Shown piece by piece: positions 51,761 through 60,338 of a stretch of 64,000 bases of DNA (position 1 is its first letter; each line of letters begins with the position of its first letter). The DNA is taken from assembly GCA_900768505.1 (NCBI GenBank), contig CAAGED010000032.1:10707-74706 (forward strand), in the 5' to 3' direction. The position numbers and the translations under genes were made by a program. The DNA comes from Lentisphaeria bacterium (lineage in GTDB: Bacteria > Verrucomicrobiota > Lentisphaeria > Victivallales > Victivallaceae). Under the pieces are notes generated by a model. The model had not been told where the DNA came from, did no database searches, and was given only the letters and a program-made list of their open reading frames with translations.

Positions 51761-52813
51761 ATGCAAGAGGCTGAACGCATTGTAAAAGTCGGCATCGTCG
51801 GACTTGGAACCGGCAAAAAACACCATATTCCCGGTTATAAATCCCACCCTAACGCCAAAATAGTCGCCATCGCCGACCAAAATGATGAGTTGCTTCAAAA
51901 AATTGGTCAGGCCGAGAATATTCCTGGGCGCTATCACCATTTGGAAGATATGCTGGCCAACGAGAAATTAGACATCGTTTCAATTTGTCTGCCTAATTTT
52001 TTGCACCGTTCCAGTGTCAAATTTGCTCTGGAGCACGGCTGCAATGTCTTATGTGAAAAACCAATGGCTATGAATACCGCCGAAGCGGAGGATATGCTTC
52101 AGTGTGCCCGACGTACCGGCAAACGGCTGATGATCAACTTTTCCAGCCGTACCAATCCACATGCTCATGCCATGAAGGAACTGGTGGACAATGGTTCAAT
52201 CGGAGATATTTACTTCGTCCGTTCAATCTGGCTGCGGCGGCGGCGTTTGCCGGGATTTGGCGGCTGGTTTGGCGATCGTCATTTTTCCGGCGGCGGCCCG
52301 ATTATCGACTTGGGAGTGCACCGTTTGGATTTGGCTCTCTACCTGATGGGATTTCCCGAGGTTGATTATGTGATGGCCTCCACTTACAATTATCTGGGCA
52401 ATGAAATGGCGCAGGCGGCGAATAAAAAATTTAATGTGGAGGATTTCGGCGTGGCGCTGATTCGGTTCAAGAATGGTGCAACCTTGGAGCTGGAGGCCTC
52501 CTGGGCGGCCAACATTAAGGAGCGGGAGCATATCTCAACCCGGGTTCTGGGGAAAAAGGGGGGAATGCTCTACCACAATATCGGCGACTCTTACGATGCG
52601 AATTTGGAATATTTTACTGAAATCGACGGGGCGCATTTTGATTCGCAAATCCACAATCCGGTCAACGGGGCTCACTCCAATATGTATAATTTTGTGGAAG
52701 CAATTTTGCACAACACGCCTCACTCGCCGACGGCGGAGCAGGGTGTGGCGGTAATGCGTATTCTGGATGCGATTTACGAGAGTGCCACCAAAAATATGCC
52801 GGTAAAATTATAA
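51761..52813 (+). CDS. Gfo/Idh/MocA-family NAD(P)-dependent oxidoreductase
   Basis: A 350-aa sugar or inositol dehydrogenase-like protein. The N-terminal Rossmann domain starts VKVGIVGLGTGKKHHIPGYK (residues about 9-28), with the catalytic-site motif CEKPMAMNTAEAE (about 97-109). The C-terminal alpha/beta domain contains GGGPIIDLGVHRLDLALYLM (with the conserved His) and IRFKNGATLELEASW. The start was placed at 51761 because GAAGGA lies just upstream; 51749 is an alternative. It is followed 110 nt later by a TIM-barrel sugar isomerase, a common pairing in sugar-acid or inositol breakdown. The substrate is not known. A repeat-rich promoter region precedes it. Confidence 0.9.
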   Translation: MQEAERIVKVGIVGLGTGKKHHIPGYKSHPNAKIVAIADQNDELLQKIGQAENIPGRYHHLEDMLANEKLDIVSICLPNFLHRSSVKFALEHGCNVLCEKPMAMNTAEAEDMLQCARRTGKRLMINFSSRTNPHAHAMKELVDNGSIGDIYFVRSIWLRRRRLPGFGGWFGDRHFSGGGPIIDLGVHRLDLALYLMGFPEVDYVMASTYNYLGNEMAQAANKKFNVEDFGVALIRFKNGATLELEASWAANIKEREHISTRVLGKKGGMLYHNIGDSYDANLEYFTEIDGAHFDSQIHNPVNGAHSNMYNFVEAILHNTPHSPTAEQGVAVMRILDAIYESATKNMPVKL

Positions 52814-52923
52814 GCGGCAATTTTATCCGGCGGCCGAATCGGGTTGGAAACAGCCATAAAAACAAATTTGGAACAATGGGTGACAAGAGTTTTTTATATT
52901 ATCATCAAAAAAACAGAGGTGTA

Positions 52924-53826
52924 ATGATGCAGAATATTAAAATTGGAACAATGGTAAAGTCTTTTGAGACAAATTTGCCGGAATATATCCGTTACATCGG
53001 TCGTTACGGTTTCGAGTGCTGCGAAATTACGTTTGGCGCTGATTGCGGCAATATTGCAGATTTTGATGGTTTTGTTGACGAAGTGATGCTGGCGGCTGAT
53101 TCCGTGAATATGTCAATCTCGGCGGTGGCGGTTTACGGTAATCCGTTGATGGATGATGAAAATGCCGCCAGAACCCGGCGCAGTTGGGAATTGCTGATTG
53201 ACAATGCCCATAAATTCAGAACTGATCTGGTTTGCGGCTTCGCCGGGTGTCTGCCGGGCAAAACGATTCCGGATGCAATGGGGCGTTATAAAGAGGTGTT
53301 TGGCGAACTGGCGGCGCGGGCGGCGGATAAGCAGGTGAAAATCGCATTTGAAAATTGCAACGGGCGTAACGATTCCTGGAATAACACCGTGCGCAATATT
53401 GCCATAAATCCGGCAGCTTGGGAGTTGATGTTTGAGACGCTTCCGGCGGAAAATATCGGCTTGGAATGGGAGCCGGCACACCAGATAATGCAGTTTATCG
53501 ACCCGATTCCCCAGCTGCGTAAATGGGCAAAACATGTTTTCCATGTTCACGGCAAGGACGGCATGATTGATCGGGCTTTGTTGGCGGAATACGGCAATGC
53601 GGCTGGGAAAAAGATTTTAATGCACCGCAACCCCGGATTGGGCGAAACCGATTGGAGTGAAATAATCTCCATTCTGCGTGCCAATAAATATCAGGGTACG
53701 ATTGATATTGAGGGATGGCACGACCCGGTTTACTGCGGAGAATTGGAGTTGACCGGCCAGGTTTTCAGTTTGAATTATTTGCGGCGTTGTCGTGGTGAAT
53801 TTGTGCCGAATCCGGTATTGGCATAA
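52924..53826 (+). CDS. Sugar phosphate isomerase/epimerase (AP-endonuclease-2-like TIM barrel)
   Basis: A 300-aa xylose-isomerase-like TIM barrel. Metal-binding residues are expected in IAFENCNGRNDSWNN (Glu), NIGLEWEPAHQIMQF (Glu/Asp-His), FHVHGKDGMID (His) and TIDIEGWHDPVY (Glu). These are spaced as in sugar isomerases/epimerases rather than endonuclease IV. The N-terminus is IKIGTMVKSFETNLPEYIRY. The start at 52924 (MMQNIKIG) follows AGAGGTGTA; an upstream in-frame start at 52876 gives an unlikely 16-residue extension. It is the second gene after the Gfo/Idh oxidoreductase, so they probably act on the same carbohydrate. A good terminator follows. Confidence 0.88.
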   Translation: MMQNIKIGTMVKSFETNLPEYIRYIGRYGFECCEITFGADCGNIADFDGFVDEVMLAADSVNMSISAVAVYGNPLMDDENAARTRRSWELLIDNAHKFRTDLVCGFAGCLPGKTIPDAMGRYKEVFGELAARAADKQVKIAFENCNGRNDSWNNTVRNIAINPAAWELMFETLPAENIGLEWEPAHQIMQFIDPIPQLRKWAKHVFHVHGKDGMIDRALLAEYGNAAGKKILMHRNPGLGETDWSEIISILRANKYQGTIDIEGWHDPVYCGELELTGQVFSLNYLRRCRGEFVPNPVLA

Positions 53827-53832
53827 CTTATG

Positions 53833-53864
53833 CGGGGCTGAAGTTTATTCAGTCCCGTTTTTTT
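53833..53864 (+). terminator. Rho-independent terminator after the sugar isomerase gene
   Basis: CGGGGCTGAA (53833-53842) pairs with TTCAGTCCCG (53848-53857), 10 bp with one G-U pair and a 5-nt loop, followed by seven T. It ends the oxidoreductase-isomerase operon. Confidence 0.9.
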
Positions 53865-54017
53865 ATTTCGCGGGGTAGGTGGTGAGGTGGGGAATGGAAA
53901 AAAATAAAAAAAATGATTTTTTTCATATTAAATTGGTTTTAATCGGGATAATAGCAGAGTATATTACCCTTAACGGTGATTTTATCAGTTTATTAATCCA
54001 AAATCCGGAGTTTATTT

Positions 54018-54446
54018 ATGAATATTAAACAATTGTCGCTTTTTGTCGAGAATAAACCGGGCGCACTTAATGCAATATGCCAGGTTCTCAGTAAAAATAA
54101 CATCTCCATCCGTACATTGTCGTTGGCGGATACCCAACAATTCGGCATTTTGCGTTTGTTGGTCAAGGAGTGGGAATTGGCTCGCGACGTTTTGAGCGCT
54201 GCTGGTTTTCTGGTGAAGATTACGGATGTGGTGGCGTTGCCGGTAGCGGATTGTCCGGGCGGTTTGGCGGCCATTCTGGATGTGCTGGATTTGAATAAAA
54301 TCAGCGTGGAGTACATGTACGCCTTTACCTTCGGACGCAGCAATACCGCGGTGATGGTTTTCCGCTTCGAAGATACTGATAAAGCGACAAAAATTTTGTC
54401 GGAAGCGCATATTAATATTATCGAGCCGGTTGAATTGTTTGATTAA
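54018..54446 (+). CDS. Tandem ACT-domain protein
   Basis: A 142-aa protein made of two ACT domains. The first begins KQLSLFVENKPGALNAICQV (residues 4-23) and the second DCPGGLAAILDVLDLNKISV (about 78-97); both show the family's beta-alpha-beta-beta pattern and a Gly-Ala or Gly-Gly pair that binds amino acids in relatives. Proteins of this shape are regularly encoded beside phenylacetate-CoA ligase in anaerobes. It lies 88 nt before paaK here, so it may sense an amino acid such as phenylalanine or its products; that role is inference. The ribosome site is GGAG at 10 nt. Confidence 0.9.
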   Translation: MNIKQLSLFVENKPGALNAICQVLSKNNISIRTLSLADTQQFGILRLLVKEWELARDVLSAAGFLVKITDVVALPVADCPGGLAAILDVLDLNKISVEYMYAFTFGRSNTAVMVFRFEDTDKATKILSEAHINIIEPVELFD

Positions 54447-54472
54447 ACCGGAATTTACTTAAATAAAAATAT

Positions 54473-54520
54473 CCTGGTTTGCCCCCTTGCTGGAGAAGCA
54501 GTGAGGCGAATCGGTTCAGG
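54473..54520 (+). promoter_or_regulatory. Hairpin leader in front of paaK
   Basis: CCTG (54473-54476) pairs with CAGG (54517-54520), enclosing an inner stem GCCCCCTTGCT (54481-54491) with AGCAGTGAGGC (54497-54507), which has two mismatches. The only Shine-Dalgarno-like bases before paaK (AGGA) are in the 3' arm, so the hairpin could limit translation. Weak evidence. Confidence 0.3.
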
Positions 54521-54534
54521 ATCGAGTTGATTAA

Positions 54535-55860
54535 ATGTCAAATTTTGTAATTGAGAATCGTATTTGGGAGCCAGAGTGGGAGTGCATGGCAGTTTCCGAC
54601 CGGAAGAAGTTGCAGTTGGAACGCCTGAAAAATACGTTGCAGCGGGCGAAAAATATTCCTTTTTACCGGCAGGCGTTCGCCGAAAAAAATATTAATCCGG
54701 ATGATTTTAATTCGTTGGATGATTTGCGTAAACTGCCGTTTACCACCAAAAAAGATTTGCGCGATAACTATCCGTTCGGCTTTTTTGCCGTGGATAAATC
54801 CAAATTGGCCCGGCTGCATGCCTCCAGCGGAACTACCGGCAAGCCGACCATTGTTGGATATACCAAAAACGATTTGGTTACCTGGTCGAATTTGTGCGCC
54901 CGTTTTCTTACCGCAGGCGGACTTACCGGTGATCAAATTGCTCAGGTCTCCTTTGGCTACGGATTGTTTACCGGCGGCTTCGGACTGCATTACGGTATTG
55001 AACGGGTGGGGGCGGCGGTGGTTCCGGCCTCCAGCGGCAATACCGAGCGGCAAATTATGCTGATGAAGGATATTGGCGTAAATACATTGATCTGCACGCC
55101 GAGTTATGCGCTGAATATCACGGAAGTATTGAATGCCAACAATTACAAACCAGAGGATATGGCATTGCGTTTCGCTCATTTCGGCGGTGAACCGTGGACG
55201 GAAAATATGCGTATTGCGATCGAAGAGAATTTGCACATTCGCGCCTTTAACAACTACGGGTTGAGTGAAATCATCGGGCCGGGTGTCAGCGGTGAATGTG
55301 CCTGCCGACGGGGGATGCATATTCAGGAAGATCATTTTATTGTGGAATGTCTGAATCCGGACACAATGGAGCCGGTGGCGGACGGGGAATACGGTGAATT
55401 GGTGATCACCGCCTTGACCAAGGAGGCATGTCCGATTATTCGTTACCGCACCCGTGATTTGGCATATTTGATTCATGACAAGTGCGATTGCGGACGCACC
55501 ACGGTGCGGATGAGCCGCCTGCGCGGGCGCTCGGATGACATGATGATTATTCGTGGTGTAAACGTTTTTCCGTCGCAGATTGAAGAGGCGTTGCTCAAGG
55601 TGGACGGCACGGCGCCGCACTTTATGATTGAATTGAATCGGCCGCAGAATTTGGACGAGGCTATTATCAAGGTGGAAATTCGCCCGCAGGATTTTTCGGA
55701 TCGGATGAACGAGCTGCAGAAATTGCGGGATAATATTGCACATCAAGTGTTTACTATTACCGGACTGCATTTTAAGATTGAATTGGCCGAGCCAAATTCA
55801 TTGCAGCGTTTTACCGGCAAGGCCAGTCGGGTAATTGATAACCGGAAACTTAAGGATTAA
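54535..55860 (+). CDS. paaK: Phenylacetate-CoA ligase family protein
   Basis: A 441-aa AMP-forming acyl-CoA ligase of the PaaK type, which activates phenylacetate or related aryl acids. It shows the family's P-loop HASSGTTGKPTIVGYT (residues about 98-113), GYGLFTGGFGLHYGIERVGA, the A5-type AFNNYGLSEIIGPGVS (about 240), YRTRDLAYLI and the C-terminal lysine region RFTGKASRVID. The C-terminal domain starts at SRLRGRSDDMMIIRGVNVFP. It follows an ACT-domain gene, as is usual, and is followed 6 nt later by a GNAT-type acyltransferase gene. A long open frame on the opposite strand (54538-55770) is only a shadow. Aryl-acid metabolism in an amino-acid fermenter is a plausible setting. Confidence 0.93.
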   Translation: MSNFVIENRIWEPEWECMAVSDRKKLQLERLKNTLQRAKNIPFYRQAFAEKNINPDDFNSLDDLRKLPFTTKKDLRDNYPFGFFAVDKSKLARLHASSGTTGKPTIVGYTKNDLVTWSNLCARFLTAGGLTGDQIAQVSFGYGLFTGGFGLHYGIERVGAAVVPASSGNTERQIMLMKDIGVNTLICTPSYALNITEVLNANNYKPEDMALRFAHFGGEPWTENMRIAIEENLHIRAFNNYGLSEIIGPGVSGECACRRGMHIQEDHFIVECLNPDTMEPVADGEYGELVITALTKEACPIIRYRTRDLAYLIHDKCDCGRTTVRMSRLRGRSDDMMIIRGVNVFPSQIEEALLKVDGTAPHFMIELNRPQNLDEAIIKVEIRPQDFSDRMNELQKLRDNIAHQVFTITGLHFKIELAEPNSLQRFTGKASRVIDNRKLKD

Positions 55861-55866
55861 AAAAAT

Positions 55867-57147
55867 ATGCTTTCATCGCTGGAATTGTGCCGCAAACTGG
55901 GCATTGATGCGAAATTTGCTGAGGCGTTGGAGTTTGATTTTGAAGATTCGCAGCGCTCATTTAACGGTGAATTGCCGTTTTTTATGCAGAAAGAGTATTA
56001 TGAGCGGCAACTTGCCAAAATAAAACCGGCCAAAATGGATGGAATTCTGGAAGGGCTGGCGCGAGTGGCGGCCAAAACTGCCCACTCCCACGAATTGCGT
56101 CTGCTGGCGTGGCATCTGCATTATGCTACATTTTTAGCGCCACGGAGTTGGCGAACTGGTTCGTGGCCGGAATTGCGGGAGATTTATGGCGATGATTGCG
56201 GATTGTTTTATCTTTTTGGTGCAATTTCAGCCATTGACTTGCTGGAGAAAAAATTTGCCGAATTGGGATTGCCGGAAAAATATGCCAGGGATACGGTCAC
56301 TTGGATCGGCGGCTCAATCCAAACTTACCGGAATGCCCACCGGAACCACCCCGGGCATGACAAACGTCAATTGCCCTGGGTGCGGCTTTACGTGGAAGGA
56401 CTTCTCTTCCGTATCGGGCGGTTTGAGTACCTGATTGAGAATAAGTTGCTGCCGGAAGTGGTTAAGGTTTATCGTCATAAGCAGAGCCGGGAAGTGGTGG
56501 CGTTTTGCCGCAGTTCCTGGCAGTTGGATGGCGATGGAATGCGTCTTTTCTGGGGAGACGGCGAGGATAAGGTAAAATTTACCGCTGAATTGAAGCAGGA
56601 GGGGGCTCTGGTCACCGGAACGGCGGTTAATCCGGCTGGATTTGCCGAGGTTGGTCGGGAGCGTACAATTTCACTGGATGAATACGAGGAAGTATTTCAT
56701 GACAATGATTTTGTGGTCAGTTTTCATATTCCTCCGGGGGGCGGCATGACGCTGGATTTAATCCGGGAGTCGTTTAAAGAGGCGACGGAATTTTTTTCCA
56801 AGTATTTCAAGCAGGATTTGAAGGGTTTTTTCTGCAGTTCATGGATTTTCAACCCGGCGTGGCATAAGCTGATTCCGGAATCGAATTTGGGGAAATTTCA
56901 GTTTGAATTGTATCTTTTTCCGTTGATGTCCGGCGGAACGGACGGATTATTTTTCATTTTCGGACGGGATGATACAAATTATGCAGATTATCCGCGGGAT
57001 AATTCCATGCGGCGTTGCATGTTGGATATTTTGGACCGGGGTGAAAAATTGCGTAACGGCGGTTGTTTTTTCCTGACGGAGGATTTGGATAAATTTGGAA
57101 CGCAGTGTTATCGTAATAATTATGTGTTCCGCGGAACAAAAAAATAG
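55867..57147 (+). CDS. Acyltransferase domain-containing protein (DUF5596/GNAT_C-type)
   Basis: A 426-aa protein of a family found in Firmicutes and PVC bacteria. The N-terminal helical part (LGIDAKFAEALEFDFEDSQR onwards) is the DUF5596-like domain. The centre (WPELREIYGDDCGLFYLFGA, VRLYVEGLLFRIGRFEYL) leads to a GNAT_C-like region with FHIPPGGGMTLDLIRESFKE (about residues 290-309), FCSSWIFNPAWHKLIPESNL and LGKFQFELYLFPL. The reaction and acceptor are unknown. It sits 6 nt after paaK and may use a CoA thioester made by it, but this is positional. It is followed by queD. The family name is from memory of its motifs. Confidence 0.75.
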   Translation: MLSSLELCRKLGIDAKFAEALEFDFEDSQRSFNGELPFFMQKEYYERQLAKIKPAKMDGILEGLARVAAKTAHSHELRLLAWHLHYATFLAPRSWRTGSWPELREIYGDDCGLFYLFGAISAIDLLEKKFAELGLPEKYARDTVTWIGGSIQTYRNAHRNHPGHDKRQLPWVRLYVEGLLFRIGRFEYLIENKLLPEVVKVYRHKQSREVVAFCRSSWQLDGDGMRLFWGDGEDKVKFTAELKQEGALVTGTAVNPAGFAEVGRERTISLDEYEEVFHDNDFVVSFHIPPGGGMTLDLIRESFKEATEFFSKYFKQDLKGFFCSSWIFNPAWHKLIPESNLGKFQFELYLFPLMSGGTDGLFFIFGRDDTNYADYPRDNSMRRCMLDILDRGEKLRNGGCFFLTEDLDKFGTQCYRNNYVFRGTKK

Positions 57148-57164
57148 CATTAAGGATAAATATA

Positions 57165-57536
57165 ATGTACGAAATTGAAGTGACAACGGCGTTTTCATCT
57201 GCGCATCAGCTGAACGGTTACCCCGGCGATTGCCGGAAACTCCATGGTCATAATTGGAGCGTGGTGGCAGTTTTGCAGGCCAGAGAGTTGGATGAGGTTG
57301 GCATTGCAGTGGATTTTAAACGGCTGAAGCGGGAACTTGATCCGATAATATCTCATTTTGACCACGCATATTTGAATGATTTGCCGGAATTTTCCAATAT
57401 GAATCCAACCAGCGAAAACATCGCCCGGGTTATTTATCAGTTGCTCAAACCGAAAATCAATGACGGCAATGTTAAGCTTAGCCGTATAAGCGTATTGGAG
57501 TCTCCCAGCTCCAAGGCCTCGTATTTTGAGGATTGA
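57165..57536 (+). CDS. queD: 6-carboxytetrahydropterin synthase
   Basis: Step two of queuosine and 7-deazaguanine synthesis: it turns dihydroneopterin triphosphate into 6-carboxytetrahydropterin. The 123-aa protein has the zinc ligands His in FSSAHQL (residue about 14) and His-x-His in KLHGHNW (about 29-31), and the catalytic Cys in GDCRKLHGH (about 26). DFDHAYLND-type sequence appears as HFDHAYLND, and the C-terminal motif is PTSENIARVIYQLL. The downstream gene is queE, the next step, so the cluster is consistent. queC and queF are not in the window. AAGGA lies 9 nt before the ATG. Confidence 0.95.
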   Translation: MYEIEVTTAFSSAHQLNGYPGDCRKLHGHNWSVVAVLQARELDEVGIAVDFKRLKRELDPIISHFDHAYLNDLPEFSNMNPTSENIARVIYQLLKPKINDGNVKLSRISVLESPSSKASYFED

Positions 57537-57540
57537 TAAT

Positions 57541-58203
57541 ATGTCATCCGATGTAAAGATGCCGGTCAATGAGGAGTTTGTAAGTATTCAGGGTGAATCT
57601 ACCCATGCCGGACGGATTTGTTATTTTATACGGTTCGCCGGGTGTAATTTGCGCTGCAGTTACTGCGACACCGAATATGCGTGGAGTGCCGGCGCCGGAA
57701 CAATGTGCAACGTGGATGAGATTGTTCAGCGAGTTGTCAATTCAAAGGTAAAACTGCTTGAGATTACGGGTGGCGAGCCTTTGCTGCAGCAGAATTTGAA
57801 CGTACTAATTGCCCGGCTGCTGGATATTGGCTGCGAGGTGCTTATTGAAACCAATGGCTCCTGCGATATCAGCACGTTGCCGCGTGGGGTAAAACGTATT
57901 TTGGATTGTAAATTGCCCGGAAGTGGAATGTCGGAATATAATTTGTATGAAAATTATAAGTTTTTACGAGATGGCGATGAGATAAAATTTGTGATTTCCG
58001 ATGAAAAAGACTACGAATTTTCCAAAAAAATTATTGATCAGTATAAATTATCTGATTCTCCGGCAACACTGATTTTCAGTACGGTGTTCGGGGCAATTAC
58101 GCCGGAAAAATTGGCGGAATTAATGATTCGGGACAACGTGCCGGCTCGATTGCAGCTTCAGATGCACAAATATATTTGGCCGCCGGATCGGGTGGGTGTC
58201 TGA
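57541..58203 (+). CDS. queE: 7-carboxy-7-deazaguanine synthase (radical SAM)
   Basis: It converts 6-carboxytetrahydropterin to 7-carboxy-7-deazaguanine. The 220-aa protein starts with NEEFVSIQGEST (residues about 11-22), which is typical of QueE, and binds its 4Fe-4S cluster through C-x3-C-x2-C in AGCNLRCSYCDTEYAW (about 35-50). TGGEPLLQQ is the SAM-binding GGE loop. The C-terminal segment is LQMHKYIWPPDRVGV. The chosen ATG (57541) lies 4 nt after the queD stop with GAGG upstream; a start 5 codons earlier would overlap queD. It probably shares a transcript with queD. Confidence 0.95.
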   Translation: MSSDVKMPVNEEFVSIQGESTHAGRICYFIRFAGCNLRCSYCDTEYAWSAGAGTMCNVDEIVQRVVNSKVKLLEITGGEPLLQQNLNVLIARLLDIGCEVLIETNGSCDISTLPRGVKRILDCKLPGSGMSEYNLYENYKFLRDGDEIKFVISDEKDYEFSKKIIDQYKLSDSPATLIFSTVFGAITPEKLAELMIRDNVPARLQLQMHKYIWPPDRVGV

Positions 58204-58379
58204 TTTTTTTTGAGCATGTTGACTTATTGTAAGAAGCGAAATTTTTGCCCCGTCGGTGATCAAAAATAAAAGATGAATAATATTTAATTCAATGCTGAAA
58301 GCAAATTGTTTGTATTTTTCGTAAAAAATGGTATTTTAAGCGGTGGTTGGAAGATAAAATTGGCAACACACCGAAAAGA

Positions 58380-58425
58380 CAACCAGTTCCGGTATGCCGT
58401 CAGGCAGTTGCCGGATTTATGGTTG
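58380..58425 (+). promoter_or_regulatory. Nested hairpin in the leader of the acyl-CoA synthetase gene
   Basis: Three coaxial stems: CAACCA (58380-58385) with TGGTTG (58420-58425), CCGG (58389-58392) with CCGG (58411-58414) and TGCC (58395-58398) with GGCA (58403-58406). It lies 69 nt before the chosen start codon. The remaining part of the 290-nt gap shows nothing else. It matches no riboswitch I know. Confidence 0.4.
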
Positions 58426-58493
58426 GATAAAAATAATATTATATTAAGGAGTGGCAATATTTATTTGTGAGTGTTGCCGCCCGGAGAGTAATC

Positions 58494-60164
58494 ATGAATG
58501 ATAAAATGGGAAAAGTTGTTACTCCGGAAGAGGAAATTTTCAATAATTTCAAAATTGATGTTCCGGAATATTTTAATTTTGCCTCCGATGTGGTGGATCG
58601 TTGGGCGCAGAAGGATCGCAATAAATTGGCAATGATTTGGGTGAATCAGAACGGAGAAGAGAAGCGTTTTACTTTTAATGATTTGTCGAAATTATCCAAT
58701 CAGGCGGCTAACTTGTTGTTAAAGCATGGTATTCGCAAGGGGGATTACGTTTTTCTGATGTTGCCGCGCGTGCCGGAGTGGTGGATTTTTTCATTGGCGC
58801 TGGTGCGTCTGGGGGCAATTCAGTGTCCGTCTCCGACGTTGCTGACGCCGCCGGATTTGAAACACCGTATCAAGTGCGGACGGTTTAAGGCGGTAATTAC
58901 CGATATGGACAATGCGCCGAAGTTTGATGAAGTTTATAACGACTGTCCCACCCTGAGCACCCGTATCATCACCGATGGGTCGCGGCCGAACTGGATAAGT
59001 TACCCGGAGGCGGTCAGTAGTCCGACGCCGCTCTCACGTCATGAGGTTAAAACTCCTTTCGCCATTACTACGCGTTCGGACGACCCATTATTGTGCATGT
59101 TCACTTCCGGTACCAGCAAATATCCTAAAATGGTGCTGCATAAGGTTTCGTATGCCTTGGGGCACCGGATTACGGCGGAATTGTGGCATGGTTTGAGCAG
59201 CAATGATTTGCATTTTGCAGTATCGGATACGGGCTGGGGTAAAAATTTATGGGGAAATTATTTTGGCCAGTGGATTGTCGGAGCATGTGTATTTATTTAT
59301 GATGTTATCGGCAAATTTCATGCGGATGAATTGTTGCCGCTCTTGGATAAATATGGCATTAGCTCATTTTGTGCGCCGCCTACGGTCTACCGGATGTTGA
59401 TCTTGAACGACTTGACTAAATTTGATCTGAGTCAGTTGCGGCGTTGCTGCAGTGCCGGAGAGCCGTTGAATTCTGAAACCATCCGAATTTGGCGAGAGGC
59501 TACCGGGATAACCATCAATGAGGCCTACGGTCAAACGGAAACGGTTTGCATGATCGGCACATTTATAAATGTAAAACCGCGTTTAGGGTCGATGGGCAAG
59601 GCGGCGCCTTATTGGAAAGTCAGACTTCTGGATGATGATTTTAATGACGTGCCGGTAGGAGAATCAGGGCGGATTGCGGTTGAACTTGATCCGGTGCCGC
59701 CGATCGGGCTTTTTTTGCGTTATATCAATAATGACGAGGAGAATCAGAAGGCGTTCCAGCGTGGATTTTACTTCACCGGCGATAAGGCGCGGATTGATTC
59801 AGACGGTTATTACTGGTTTGTGGGGCGTAATGATGACATCATCAAGAGTTCCGGATATCGTATTGGGCCGTTGGAAGTGGAAGAGGCGATAATCAAGCAT
59901 CCGTCAGTACACGAAGTGGCGGTGGTCGGTGCGCCTGATCCGTTGCGCGGTATGTTGGTTAGGGCGTATATTGTACTGCATGCGGGGTATACGCCGACAG
60001 AATCGTTGGTTGGAGAAATTCAGAAATTCGTAAAGCATGAAACTGCCCCTTATAAATATCCCCGGGAAATTGAATTTGTGAAGTCATTGCCCAAGACATT
60101 TTCGGGTAAGATCAAGCGTGATTTGTTGCGTCATCATGCTGAAACCGGGGAGTATTGGGAATAA
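58494..60164 (+). CDS. AMP-binding acyl-CoA synthetase (acetyl/medium-chain type)
   Basis: A 556-aa adenylate-forming ligase that makes acyl-CoA from a carboxylic acid. The core motifs are LCMFTSGTSKYPKMVLHKVS (residues about 200-219), INEAYGQTETVCMIGT (A5), YFTGDKARIDSDGYYWFVGR (A7-A8), NDDIIKSSGYRIGPLEVEEA and KTFSGKIKRDLLR with the catalytic lysine. The overall wording is close to the medium-chain acyl-CoA synthetase/acetyl-CoA synthetase branch; acyl length is not clear. The start ATG at 58494 has GGAGAG 6 nt upstream; GTG at 58467 is in frame with AAGGAG before it and cannot be excluded. A strong terminator follows the gene. Confidence 0.9.
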   Translation: MNDKMGKVVTPEEEIFNNFKIDVPEYFNFASDVVDRWAQKDRNKLAMIWVNQNGEEKRFTFNDLSKLSNQAANLLLKHGIRKGDYVFLMLPRVPEWWIFSLALVRLGAIQCPSPTLLTPPDLKHRIKCGRFKAVITDMDNAPKFDEVYNDCPTLSTRIITDGSRPNWISYPEAVSSPTPLSRHEVKTPFAITTRSDDPLLCMFTSGTSKYPKMVLHKVSYALGHRITAELWHGLSSNDLHFAVSDTGWGKNLWGNYFGQWIVGACVFIYDVIGKFHADELLPLLDKYGISSFCAPPTVYRMLILNDLTKFDLSQLRRCCSAGEPLNSETIRIWREATGITINEAYGQTETVCMIGTFINVKPRLGSMGKAAPYWKVRLLDDDFNDVPVGESGRIAVELDPVPPIGLFLRYINNDEENQKAFQRGFYFTGDKARIDSDGYYWFVGRNDDIIKSSGYRIGPLEVEEAIIKHPSVHEVAVVGAPDPLRGMLVRAYIVLHAGYTPTESLVGEIQKFVKHETAPYKYPREIEFVKSLPKTFSGKIKRDLLRHHAETGEYWE

Positions 60165-60190
60165 AAATTCCTGATTGTGGTTTTAATACA

Positions 60191-60229
60191 AAAGTCTTTC
60201 GGAAAATTATTTTTCGGAAGACTTTTTTT
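60191..60229 (+). terminator. Rho-independent terminator after the acyl-CoA synthetase gene
   Basis: A 16-bp stem, 60191-60206 with 60210-60225, with G-U pairs and a TTA loop, followed by four T. It isolates the acyl-CoA synthetase gene from cobT. Confidence 0.85.
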
Positions 60230-60338
60230 ATGACAAAAAATATTGAAAAAACAAAGACCCGGCTGTTTTTTTCTAAAAAAGCTGTATATTGATTGAAATA
60301 TTCTTTTTAAACCTGAAAAAAACAAAAATATAAACGAT

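Noticed and set aside
54538..55770. 410-codon open frame on the minus strand opposite paaK
   Set aside because: It is entirely antisense to a clear PaaK gene, its translation has no family resemblance, and it has no ribosome site. It reflects the codon bias of paaK.
60230..60338. Cobalamin riboswitch upstream of cobT
   Set aside because: Only 109 nt remain after the preceding terminator and no B12-box-like sequence is present.
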